Position numbers and translations under genes: made by a program. DNA of 64,000 nucleotides, taken from Mytilus edulis (Eukaryota > Mollusca > Bivalvia > Mytilida > Mytilidae). How positions within the stretch are numbered: the stretch's first letter is position 1; every line of letters begins with the position of its first letter. Positions 46,264 through 56,899 of this stretch are shown here, piece by piece. The notes under the pieces are model-generated. The model searched no databases. It was not told where the DNA came from and saw only the letters and a list, made by a program, of their open reading frames with translations. The DNA is taken from positions 24,770,193 through 24,834,192 of the forward strand of contig NC_092354.1 of the NCBI RefSeq assembly GCF_963676685.1, given 5' to 3'.

Positions 46264-46600
46264 TCAACCATTATCATTAACAGCTGCTATCTGAGTAATA
46301 TCACTTACTCTACTTAAACCTGTGGTTTCAAGATCAAAAAATATAAATGATTCTGTGCCGTCCAATTTCAATGGTGATGGTATAGTTATGGCCTCAGTAT
46401 CTGATAATCTTAGTGTCGCAACTTCAGATTGATAGGAAATAGATTCATGGATATTAAGGAGCCTTTCTTTATTATTCCTTTTTTTCTTTAGTTCAGTCCT
46501 TTTTTTTTCCTGAACTCCCGACTTTGTCTCTTAATCCTTCTCTTGAGTTTTTCTGTATCAATACATTGAGGGCAGATTTGCCAATTTTTTTTGACGTGTT
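46264..46600 (-). pseudogene. DEDD-family 3'-5' exonuclease-like fragment
   Basis: The minus frame reads ERLLNIHESISYQSEVATL, then ESFIFFDLETTGLSRVSDIT and QIAAVNDNG before a stop. FFDLETTGL is the ExoI motif (Asp and Glu that bind the catalytic metals) of DnaQ/RNase T/TREX-type exonucleases. Upstream is a basic region (RRIKRQSREFRKKK) whose frame is one base off at the nine-base run 46500-46508. ExoII and ExoIII motifs are absent; sequence after 46264 looks unrelated, so the gene is truncated. Similar exonuclease domains occur in bivalve transposon-linked genes. Confidence 0.6.
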
Positions 46601-46660
46601 TCATGTGATAGTGTAACATAATTCCTGTCATTTTCATCTTTTTTGAATGTGAACGATGCA

Positions 46661-47646
46661 AGATTCAATTGCTGGTGGAATTCTAGACACCCGTGAGACA
46701 AAATGCATATTAAACTAAGTTGTACCAAACCCTATAGCGAAGAAGGACTGGGTTTCCAGCAGAATACAGGTATGTACTAACGTTATGGCGATCTGACAGC
46801 AATATAACTTCCTTGTACTTTTAGGTCTAGATAAACCACTCTTCATGTTGTACTTTAATTTCCCATCAAAAATGACATCCTGAATTCTTTGTCCGTGACA
46901 AGGTCACATATATGACACAAACTGTAACTGTTTATTGCTAACCTATTAGGCAGCAACCATTTGATTTTCTTGGTGAGGGTATGGCTACTTTATTGCGGAC
47001 TTTTTTTATAATTATTAATTCCAATTTACCATAATATTACATATAGTGGCAGCTGGAAGTCAACATATTATATAACCCATCAAGAAATCTTTGCCAACCC
47101 CATTAATTTTTGTGCAATATAAAAGCTAGTTTCAAGGTACAATGAATAAATTAGAAACTTGGTAATTTTGCAACAAACGCGGACACTGGTGTAATGGTAA
47201 ACATATTCTATGGCATGGAATTAAATGGGCAACAACGGACCGCAGTTAATTGATATCTAGAACGCAGAGCTTCACTTGCTAACGGAGAGCATTCTACTTG
47301 TCAAATAAAGCCCTTCGTTCTAGATGTCGCATTCAAGAACAGCCAACAAATATATGGCAGTATTATAATGGATACATACTGCATACAAACAAGAATTGAT
47401 TAATTGACAAAAATGAAAACCCTGAACTTTTTTCTGTTTAGACCATACAGGTATAATTTTTTTCAAGATTGATTTATTGATTGATTGTTGGTTGCTTTAC
47501 GCCGCAATAGCACAAAAAGGCTTTATCGCGGCGAGAACTTATTCGAATATTTTTACAATTTAAAGAATATTTTTAAAATAAGACAAAAAGTCCTTCAATA
47601 TGCTAAAATTCTTGACTAAAGCAAATTGATTTTTTTGTCGAAATAG
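46661..47646. other. No recognisable gene
   Basis: A 10-bp inverted repeat ATCTAGAACG (47259-47268) / CGTTCTAGAT with ~50 bp between could bound a tiny MITE-like unit. About 47467-47500 carries a gattgattgttggttgc SINE tail. Otherwise unrecognised. Confidence 0.4.
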
Positions 47647-48480
47647 TTAATATTGAAACACAGGACATATGGTGCGATCAATTTTGTTTTCTACTGAGAT
47701 TGGTCCTGATTTTCTTAGATTTGTTATATTTTCACCCTGTCTTGTTTTTGTCTGCCTTTCCCGACAATACTGGAGGTATTCGTCTCCATTTGTGTCATGT
47801 TTTAGTGATGTATCACCCCAACATAAATTATAATGTTAAGTTACTCCTCTTAAACCTAAATGGTAATTGTTATTAATATATACTGCGTTTGTAAGAGAGC
47901 GAGGGCTATTGTACCCCATAACGTTTTTCATGTAAAATTTGTTGAGATCGTCATCTGTCAAAGGGTCTGAAGCATTGGGTATATTACCAAGACCAAGTGA
48001 TTTTAAGTTTTTAAATTCTGCGCTAACAGTCTGACGACTTTTGTGAAACTCATCATCAGTTATAATATTACATTCATACTCATTATCCTTTAAATGTCGG
48101 CTAATGCTCTGCTGTATTTACTTAAGAGATGATGGTTCATATTTAAAAGTACCATTTGTTCCTTTTTCCTTTGTGGCGCTGAGAAAGAAAAAGCTAAGAT
48201 ATCTGTCCAACTCTTGTGGTGGTATTTGTTCAATATTTCTTTTTTCATCATGCTTTGACTTTAAGAACAATTGGAAAATTTTTAAATCAGACTTTGTTTT
48301 CTTTGAAATATTTTTATTAAGTTGCTCTTTAAGAAGGAGTTTATATCAGCATCTGTTACATCTCTGAAACGGTCACTCTATGATGCTTTTGCTAAGAATG
48401 TTGTGCCAATTTGATCTCTGTCAGTTTTCCTTTAAGTTTTTCTATATACCTATGTTAAATTTGAAATCAAGGCGGCTTTA
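47647..48480 (-). pseudogene. Crypton/KIAA1958-like tyrosine recombinase-derived protein
   Basis: The minus strand reads IPPQELDRYLSFFFLSATKE, FKYEPSSLK, IQQSISRHLKDNEYECNIIT, FHKSRQTVSAELKNLKSLG, IPNASDPLTDDDLNKF, MGYNSPRSLTNAVYINNNYH, LGLRGVT-stop-HYNLCWGDTSL and EYLQYCRERQTKTRQGEN. The run SIxRxL...DxxFxxSR...GxGxxPNAxxPLTDDD...HLGLRG..HxxxxWGD...ERQTKTRxGEN matches the Crypton-derived family that includes KIAA1958, ZMYM2-4 and QRICH1 C-terminal domains. Two in-frame stops (one as TAA just before HYNLCWGD) break it. The family descends from a DNA-transposon recombinase; host copies are thought to be DNA-binding. The last catalytic Tyr region is not visible. Confidence 0.75.
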
Positions 48481-48635
48481 TTTATTTGGGTTATGTCAAC
48501 ATCAGAACTTTCAGCAAATTTGCTTATAATAAAGTCACTATCTGTTTGTGAGTTATTTCTGTTGAATATTTTAAAAATGGTTATACATGTGTTGTCACTG
48601 AAATGATATCTAAATGTTTGCAGTCATTATAACAA

Positions 48636-49140
48636 TCAAATATGTACAGAAAGGGTAAAAGAATTAAAAAATTTGTCGGTAAACCACACGCCCTTTTCAA
48701 CGCTTTCATTAGCGTTAAATATTGATATTCCATGATCTTGATATCTCTCCATAAATCTTTCAGTATGTTGGATATTTTTTTTCTTAATATATTCAGACAA
48801 TTTTGTAGTAAGGTCCAATTTCAAATTAGACAACTTATATTGTTTTAAATATATGAGAAGTCGATCTTTTAGAATTAAAACTTTGTTAGGCAAAACGTTT
48901 CTCAGAAACAGATGGGTCACTCTCAGGTCCTCTCTACAGATTTCACAATCAAAATAATCTAGACTTTTACTGCTTCATTTAAAATATTCTCAGGTATCTC
49001 TTCTGAATGATTATTACAAGTTTGAGTAGTTCTGGTCCGTGTTTGAGTTTGTGTTCCAATACTTCTCTGTGAGTGTGTTTTTTCACAGTGTCGAAATCTT
49101 GATTTTGAGTCGGAGACTGCATTGCCTGAACTCAAATGAT
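48636..49140 (-). pseudogene. Hypothetical protein with CEIC motif, upstream of the Crypton-like frame
   Basis: Open pieces read SSGNAVSDSKSRFRHCEK and IPENILNEAVK, then (one base off at the T4 run 48965-48968) DYFDCEICREDLRVTHLFLR, NVLPNKVLILKDRLLIYLKQ and LSEYIKKKNIQHTERFMERY. Same strand as the Crypton-like pseudogene, with 48481-48635 also open in part (DNTCITIFKIFNRNNSQ), so it may be its N-terminal half or a neighbouring element ORF. I do not recognise the domain. Confidence 0.35.
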
Positions 49141-49462
49141 AGAAACAGGGCTTAGTTCTGCTAGTTATCTCTGTATGGTCTTACACTTTTGTGATGTTAA
49201 TTCCTTGAATAAAAACAGGGCTTCCCTATTTATCTAATATTTTATTCACTTTCTATTAACTTTTATACTATGATATATTAGGGCTTCCTTGTTCTATTTA
49301 TTAATTGAGTGGTGTTGTTGTTTTTGCTCTTCGTTTTAAGCTCACTTGGCCCGAAGGGCCAATGAGATTATGCCATCACTTGGCGTCCGTCGTCGTCTGT
49401 CGTCGTAAACTATTTCAAGAATATTCTCCTCTGAAACTACTAGGCCAAATACTTCCAGAGAA

Positions 49463-49993
49463 GTAGGTCCGGTAAGACCTCTTTTTGGCCCCAAAATATA
49501 GCAGTTTTACAAAGTTGTTAAACAGTAAACTTTTAGTTATTTATTGGACAGTAGACATACAGTGAACATATATCGTGTACTAGCACCATTTAGTCATGCT
49601 AAATCACTGAAATCTTCAAAATTCTAGCATTTTAGTTAAATTTTAGACTGTTTTCGTGTAAAACGAAAGTGGCCGCATTCGTGTTCATCCTTGATATTAA
49701 AATGTAAGTTGTATTTTATGATAATACATAACATATATAAAGGTTGAGGATGAACACGGATGCGGCCACTTTCATTTTTTACAAAAAACATCTGAAAAGT
49801 GGCATTTTTCGGCATATTTTGTAGATTTTTCATATTTGATCTTGAATCGGATCGTTTTAATGACAAAATCAGTTAAAATTTTTTAACTAATAGAATCATA
49901 TGAAATAGACTCTTAAGTGTTTAAAAAGTGGTCGGAATCTTGCGTCAGATGAACCTGAAATTTGAGGCCAAAATCGGTCCTTACCGGACCTAC
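49463..49993. mobile_element. MITE-like element with ~28-bp TIRs
   Basis: Left end GTAGGTCCGGTAAGACCTCT and right end ...GGTCCTTACCGGACCTAC are inverted repeats continuing as tttttggcccc / ggccaaaat. It has an internal near-perfect 22-bp inverted repeat centred on gtggccgcattcgtg (49669-49690) and its complement (49747-49770). Non-coding; no clear TSD because the flanks are degenerate. Confidence 0.7.
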
Positions 49994-50779
49994 GCCTTTT
50001 AACTGAATGTTCCTTAGGGTATCTAGTTTATAAACTGTATCCGAAGTTTTGATCTATCAACAAACATGGTCGCCATTGCTAAAAATAGAACATAGTTGTC
50101 AAATGCAGTTTTTGGCTTATATCTTAAAAACGAAAGCATTTAGAGCAAATCTGACAGGGGATAAAAATGTTCATTGGGTCAAGATCTATCAGCCCTGAAA
50201 TTTTCATTGTTGAGTTGCTGCCACTTAATTGGTAATTTAAAGGAAATTTTGCAGTTTTTATACGTCGTATATTGCTATCACGTTGGCGTCGTCGTCGTCG
50301 TCGTCCGAATACTTTTTGTTTTCGTACTCTAACTTTAGTAAAAGTGAATAGAAATCTATGAAATTTTAACACAAGGTTAATGACCACAAAAGGAAGGTTG
50401 GGATTGATTTTGGGAGTTTTGGTCCCAACATTTTAGGAATTAGGGGCCAAAAAGCATTTTCTTGGTTTTCGCACTATAACTTTAGTTTAAGTTAATAGAA
50501 ATCTATGAAATTTTTATACAAGGTTTATGACCACAAATGGAATTTTTGGTATTGATTTTGGGAGTTTAGGTCCGAACAGTTTAGGAATTAGGGGCCAAAA
50601 AGGGATCCAAATAAGCATTTTTCTTGGTTTTCGCACCATAACTTTAGTATAAGTGAATAGAAATCTATACAATTTAAACACAAGGTTTATGACCATAAAA
50701 GGAAGGTTGGTATTGATTTTGGGAGTTTTGGTCCATACAGTTTAGGAATAAAGGGCTCAAAGGGTCCAAAATAAAACTT

Positions 50780-51540
50780 TGTTTGATTTCATCAAAAATT
50801 GAGGTTATTTGATATGCCGAATCTAACTGTGTATGTAGGTTCTTTATTTTTGGTCCCGTTTTCAAATTGGTCTACATTAAGGTCCAAAGGGTCCAAAATT
50901 AAACTTAGTTTGATTTTAACAAAAATTGAATCCTTGAGGTTCTTTGATATGCTGAATCTAAAAATGTACTTACATTTTTTATTATTGGCCCAGTTTTCAA
51001 GTTGGTCAAAATCGGGGTCCAAAATTAACTTTTGTTTGATTTCATCAAAAATTGAATAATTGGGGTTATTTGATATGCTGAATATAACTGTGTATGTAGA
51101 TTCTTTATTTTTGGTCCCGTTTTCAAATTGGTCTACATTAAAGTCCAAAGGGTCCAAAATTAAACTTAGTTTGATTTTAACAAAAATTGAATCCGTGAGG
51201 TTCTTTGATATGCTGAATCTAACAATGTACTTAGATTTTTTATTATTGGCCCAGTTTTCAAGTTGGTCCAAATCGGGGTCCAAAATTAAACTTTGCTCGA
51301 TTTCATCAAAAATTGATTAATTGGGGTTCTTTGATATGCCAAATCTAACTGTATGTAGATTCTTAATTTTTGGTCCCGTTTTAAAATTGGTCTACATTAA
51401 AGTCCAAAGGGTCAAAAATTAAACTAAGTTTGATTTTAACAAAAATTGAATTATTGGGCCTCTTTGATATGCTGAATCTAAACATGTACTTAGATTTTTG
51501 ATTATGGGCCCAGTTTTCAAGTTGGTCCAAATCAGGATCC
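50780..51540. repeat. 261-bp tandem repeat, about three copies
   Basis: The pattern caaaaattgaat..ggggtt..tttgatatgctgaat..aatgta.. recurs at 50799, 51060 and about 51321. Each 261-bp unit is itself two related ~130-bp halves. 261 is a multiple of three, so stop-free frames of 86 aa recur on the plus strand by chance. Confidence 0.85.
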
Positions 51541-51554
51541 AAAATTATTATATT

Positions 51555-51765
51555 AATTATTGTGCAATAGCAAGAAATTTTCAATTGCACAGTATTCAGC
51601 AATAGTAAGAAATCTTCAATTGCACAGTATTGTGCAATAGCAAGAAATCTTCAATTGCACAGTATTGTGCAATAGCAAATATTTTCAATAACACAGTATT
51701 GCACAATAGCAAGAAATATCTAATTACATAATATTGTGCAATAGCAAGAAATTCCAATTGGATTT
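51555..51765. repeat. ~35-bp tandem repeat with hairpin in each unit
   Basis: Units cagtattgtgcaatagcaag + aaatcttcaattgca, about five copies with decay toward the right. TTGTGCAAT and ATTGCACAG form an 8-bp stem within each unit or across unit borders. Confidence 0.8.
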
Positions 51766-53363
51766 CAATTGGAGTTATCTTTCTTTGTCCAGAATAGTAG
51801 TTGAATCAACTTAAAATCATTGTTTTATACAATATACAATGTATATTCACTTTTACTACCAACTGATAGATTAAAACAATCTTTACCATTCAGTGATAAC
51901 AAGCACTTTTTTTACATTTTAATATTTTATGATGTATTTAAATGAGTAGTTATCGTTGCAAACTTCATTAGAAATTTGAATTGAGATCAGTTTTGAAATA
52001 AGGGAAAGGGGGATGTGAAAAAAAAAATTGGGGCGTCAATTTTTTTCATTTCAGATTTCATAAATAAAAAGAAAATTTCTTCAAACATTTTTTTGAGAGG
52101 ATTAATGTTCAACAGCATAGTGAATTGCTCAAAGGCAAAAAAATTTTGTTAAGTTCATTAGACCACATTCATTCTGTGTCAGAAACCTATGCTGTGTCAA
52201 GTATTTAATCACAATCCAAATTTAGAGCTGAATCCAGCTTGAATGTTGTGTCCATACTTGCCCCAACCGTTCAGGGTTCAACCTCTGCGGTCGTATAAAG
52301 CTGCGCCCTGCGGAGCATCTGGTTGGTAATTATCTTGAATAATATTATAGATAAAGATAAACTGTAAACAGCAAAAATGATCAGCAAAGTAAGATCTACA
52401 AATAAGTAAATATGACCAAAATTGTCAATTGACCCTTTAAGGGGTTATTTTCCTTTAATGACAATTTTTCACAATTTGTTCATCATATTTGCTGACTTTA
52501 AAAAATCTTCTCCTCTAAAACTACTCAACCAAATTTCAACTGAATGATCAGTAGGGTGTATTAAATAAAGTTTGTGTTTTATTTTTTATTTCGTCAAAAC
52601 ACATGCCCGTCATGGCTAAAACTAGAACACAGGGTAAAATGCAGTTTTTTGCTTTTATCTCAAAAACTTCAGCATTTACAGCAAATAATACAAGAAGTTA
52701 AAGTATTTATCAGGTCAAGGTCTACCTGTCCTGAAATTTTCAGCCGAATTAGGTAACTGTTTTTAAAGGTATAATGCCCCTGAACTGATGATTTTAAAGA
52801 AATTTTGCAGTTTTTGGTTATTATCTTGAATATTATTATAGATACAGATAAACTGTTAATAGCAAAAATGTTAAGCAAAGTAAGATCTACAAATAAGTCA
52901 ATCGAACCAAAATTGTCAATTGACCCCTTAAGGAGTTATTGCCCTTTAAAGACATTTTTTCACAATTTGTTCATCATGTTGACTTGCTTTAAAAAATCTT
53001 CTCCTTTGAAACTGCTGTATTAATTTCAGCCAAACTTACGCTAAATGAGTTTCAGAGTATGTAGTATTAATTTTATATTTTATTTATTTTATTCATTATG
53101 ATTTTATTTTTGCTTTTGAATAAAATAGGACGATTCAAAGAACATTAAAATAAATTGAAAAGCCAAAATAATCATTGATGAGAGATTTAACCAAAAAAAT
53201 TAAGGTGAGCAATTCAGGCTCTTGAGAGCCTCTTGTTTAATTAAGACTTCCTTAATTAAAATGCACGGATTAATTCGTTCGGATCTAGTATGTTGAACAA
53301 GGCTTCCTTATTTAACTATTTCTTGCTATTATTGGCTTTTGTACTGGTTATTTTAAATTAACA

Positions 53364-54611
53364 TCATTGCTCTGACAGTTCAAGTGCTAAATCTATGAAT
53401 TTCAGCATCAACGATTTATTAACAGCTCTTATGGGATGTACTCCGTCAGATGTTAGGTTGAAATTCTCTCTGTATTAACTTTGGCGTCTCTTTTTGTTTT
53501 GTTTAAAAGGATAAAATTTTGAGAAATTCTTGGTGTAGAGTAAAGCCGGTTGATCAATTTTAGGTGGTCATTAAAGTAGTCGAGATATGTTCACTGAGTT
53601 CTTTGTCTATGTTTGTTACCAGTTGGTCTTTTCTGTGACCTTTGGCTGCTTTATTGACCAGGAGTGAAGGATATATCTTTTTTGCTGTTCACATTTAAGT
53701 TAATCTATTCTTTGGGTTTATTAGCTCTTGTGATCCCCAAGGGTGACTGGGGTATAGAAATATGGTCACTTGGTCTTCTCCCGAGCGGCAGTAAAACGCT
53801 TGCCGAAGTGTGGCGTCCGTTTGGCTGTGCAGGATGTATCAAGTTTGCAGTCACGTCCGGTCAGAAGGGGGACGTTAAATCCGATGTATCGTGTGAAGAG
53901 AGTGCCACGCTCTTTGCACGTTAAGAACCCTTGCAACAACTCTTTGAGGGGTTCGTAGGTGGCCTGTTGCAAGGCAAAATTTATGTCATTATCCAATATA
54001 CCACTTTTTCCGGTGGCAGTCCGAATTTCTCCGACCATCATCCCATATGGCCTCTATTGTATCAACCTTCCTATTGTATTTATTGTGAACTTGTTCTCGT
54101 CCTGAATATGCATGAAATATTTGCCACTGGACGTTAAGCAATCAATCAATATTAGCTCTTGTTGTCGAATAATATGGGCACTCTATGAAAAGCACTATGG
54201 CTGGTGGTTTTGTTGTTATGATTTGTTGTTTGAGATCCATATATTGTGTTAAAGTTTCTTCTATATTTTGATACGGTTACTTTCGAAACTGGATGCTTTT
54301 GTTTTTCTTCTGTGTAATTTCACATGTACCTAGCCAAATCGGTATTATCGCGTGATCCAATTTTTTAACCGTGTCTAAGAGTGATTTTTACTATCAATAG
54401 TTATCAAAGGTACCAGGATTATAATTGATTGATTGATTGATTCTCCTCTCTTGTATAACACTTTAAAGGTGTGTTCAATTAATTCTGGAATGTATTCTTT
54501 TAGACTCACTCCTTTGCTGTTAGTGAATAGTATAGTGTCTCTTCCCAGATGTGCTCCCTTAACCCTTTGGTATATCTGTTTCCTTTCCTTAATAATCTTT
54601 CTTACCGACAT
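53364..54611 (-). pseudogene. SGNH hydrolase-like gene split by a SINE
   Basis: Minus frames: HLGRDTILFTNSKGVSLKEY (block I, with Ser in TNSKG), ELIEHTFKVLYKRGESI, then KLDHAIIPIWLGTCEITQKK (block with GTCE) and QNIEETLTQYMDLKQQIITT, AIVLFIECPYYSTTRAN. Then the SINE at 53732-54150, and beyond it YFNDHLKLINRLYSTPRI, LTSDGVHPIRAVNKSLML (the DGVHP catalytic Asp/His block) and LALELSEQ-stop at 53364. It follows the order of SGNH blocks I, III and V. Such genes accompany mollusc tyrosine-recombinase elements. Several frame changes exist besides the SINE. Confidence 0.65.
53732..54150 (+). mobile_element. SINE-like retroposon with perfect 12-bp TSD
   Basis: Same family as 1998-2425. Starts gatccccaagggtgactggg, ends (caat)n. 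Flanked by attagctcttgt at 53720-53731 and 54151-54162, a perfect TSD. It sits inside the SGNH-like frame, so it postdates it. Confidence 0.9.
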
Positions 54612-55224
54612 GTATATATATATAAGTTTTTCTGTTTAGTATAAAATTTATTTTAAGATCCATTTTGTTACATCTTGTGATCAATTTTATTACTTATAAT
54701 TACATTTTTTTATCTAGGATCATGAAAACACGAATTTTTTCATCTTCTTGTGCACTTTACCTGTGCACTTCATTGTGGGAGCACAAAGTTATCATGTATT
54801 GAAAGTTTTATTGTGTAATGCAATTGGTTCAGGAATAATACGAGAAGTACAGTTACCCAATCAGGATAACGTATTATAATGAAACATACATCCTACCCAG
54901 TGCACTTATTGTTTGTTGACTTACGTTACAACCTAAGTGTTAATGTAACAGTGTTACCGTTTTAATAACATTATGATTTATCTGTTGAATTCTTGTGAAA
55001 TTTGAATCTGTCTGCATTTCCATGAATATGGATAGTTTGACCCGTCATAAATCGTTCTTTTGCTTTATCGAATCTGTACTTTGATATTCCATATATGTTT
55101 CTGTACCAACGAATTTAAATTATACAAGTTTATTAATTTTTATAAGCAAGATTTGGACTCAGGTTTTTAAACTGAACACAGTCCATCTGTAATAGAAGTA
55201 TAAGTATGCCATGCTGAGTTATTA
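54612..55224. other. No recognisable gene
   Basis: No coding frame, no repeat structure noted. Confidence 0.5.
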
Positions 55225-56314
55225 GGGCCCCGCCTTTAGGCGGGTCGCCCTATAGTGATCAGTCTATCCGTCCGTCCGTCCGTAACACTTTGTGTCCGAT
55301 CCATATCTAGAGAACCATTATGATTTCATACTTTATACTTTACATGTTTATTAACCACCACCAGAGGGTGTGTCATGATGTATGTACAACTTCCTAGGTC
55401 AAAGGTCAAGGTCAACAACTTTGGTTTCAGTTGACAACCCCGTGTCCTGTGGTGAAGGTCGTGTCCGCTCAATATTTAGATAACCGTTATGATTTCAAAG
55501 TTTATACTTGACATCCATTTTAACCATCACTAGAGGGCGTGTCATGATATTTGTTCAACTTTCTAGGTCAAAGGTCAAGGTAAAATAAACTTTGGTTCCA
55601 GTTGACAAACCCGTGTTCTCACAGTGGTGAAGATCGTGTCCGCTCTATATCTTCAAAACTGTTATGATTTCAAAAATTATACTTGACATCCATTTTAACC
55701 AACACCAGAGGGTGTGTCATGATGTATGTACAACTTCCTAGGTCAAAGGTCTGTCTGTCTGTTGGTCTGTCCATCGCTAACAAATTTGATCCACACTATA
55801 TTTTGAGAGGACAGCTGTTATTATTTCATACTTTATACCTGACAAACATTTTCAACTTAACATATATATTAACCAACACCAGAGAAAGTGTCATAATGTA
55901 TGCATCCTAGGTCAAAGTTCAGTCCGTCGGTCTGTCCATCCGTTCGTTGTTCTTAACAAATTGTGTCCGCTCTACCCCTCGAGAACCGTTAATATTTCAT
56001 ACTTTATAGGTCATAATATATTGAAGGCATAATTCTAAAAATATGTGACAAATATCAATTGGGCAGCACCTTCAAACATATTGTTCAAACATCAATCCAT
56101 ATATTCAGAAGTCACCTTAGAGTAGTCAACAATGAGTTCACATCATGCAGTCATATCACTATTATACTATGAAAGCAAGTTGAAAATATTTATCAGTTTT
56201 AACTTAAAATCTTAGAATAAAATCACACATGAGACTATGTAATAACCTCAAATAATGCTTCATATCAGATTATCCATACAACTTATTTACCCCACGTTAT
56301 TGACAGCGGGGCCC
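55225..56314 (+). mobile_element. 1.09-kb element with GGGCCCCGC inverted ends and tandem core
   Basis: Left end GGGCCCCGCC at 55225 followed by a CCCGCC-ttta-GGCGGG hairpin; right end GCGGGGCCC at 56306-56314, the exact inverse. The first 780 bp contain four ~172-bp units, each with ttatgatttcatactttata-like text, accagagggtgtgtcatgat and cctaggtcaaaggtca; copies at about 55361, 55531, 55706, 55880. Non-coding. A non-autonomous DNA transposon is the simplest reading. Confidence 0.65.
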
Positions 56315-56716
56315 ACAGAGATGGCTCCCATCTCAATGATATCTAGTTGGCTTATTCATCGCTCGTTCCAGAGTCTCAGTAGTTAGGTTTCACCAGAGGT
56401 TCTCATTGCTATTCACAGCAACCGTTCATTGTGTTATCAGGTGCATCACACAATTTTACTAACAAGAGGCCATTTAGTTACGCTCTTGTTACACAACCTA
56501 CAGGTCACACCCATTTACCCCGGTGACACTTCTATGAACCTTCAAATTATCATATATTAATCCAGTATCCGAAATGATAGTATAGGATTAAACGCCCTTT
56601 TAAAGTAATATATTGGTGTATAAACTCGACCAATTCACTCACAAACAAATAGAAGTCCGAAGGACATATAAATATCCAAATCATATAAGAATTATTTAAA
56701 AATAACAAATACTAAC
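56315..56716. other. No recognisable gene
   Basis: Flank between the 1.09-kb element and the last exon of the minus-strand three-exon gene. That exon ends in phase 2, so more exons should follow here or beyond; none was found. Confidence 0.4.
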
Positions 56717-56899
56717 CTCCAGGTTATCTCACATATACATTTCCCAGCAACATAAAAATTTGTTTCAATTTCCTCTGATATAATCTTATTTCTCGTTATC
56801 AACTTTTTCTGTGAGAATTTTGATAGATAATGTACTATCCAATTATTTTGTTGAGTTGTGTTTTCTGGATAATCCAATATTGCATTTTGAATATCACAT
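56717..56899 (-). CDS. Third exon of the Cys-rich gene
   Basis: 183 nt, 1 + 180 + 2, no stops in the joined frame; ends GKCICEITWR. An ATG-initiated frame covering it (56919-56692) includes intron bases at both ends and is not the natural start. Confidence 0.5.

Larger units (their letters stand above)
50261..52323. mobile_element. ~2.06-kb non-coding element with internal tandem repeats
   Basis: Bounded by the point where the host repeat stops (gcagttttta) and resumes (attatcttgaat). It starts tacgtcgtatattgctatca plus (gtc)n and ends gcgccctgcggagcatctgg. Inside are three ~150-bp cttggttttcgcac..ataactttagt units (50315-50700), the 261-bp repeats and the 35-bp hairpin repeats listed separately. 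I know it as a recurring mussel repeat but cannot give a class; no TIR is obvious. Confidence 0.65.
49333..53236 (-). mobile_element. Hairpin-ended dispersed repeat with two nested insertions
   Basis: Begins ttttaagctcacttggcccg (hairpin end) and ends aggctcttgagagcctcttg. The repeat's own sequence is at 49333-49460, 49994-50260 and 52324-53236. The interruptions are a 531-bp TIR element (49463-49993) and a ~2.06-kb element (50261-52323). Removing both leaves a copy of about 1.3 kb, like the others. No genes. Confidence 0.85.

Noticed and set aside
50799..51320. Two adjacent 86-aa plus ORFs and a 163-aa minus ORF
   Set aside because: They are produced by the 261-bp tandem repeat, whose length is a multiple of three.
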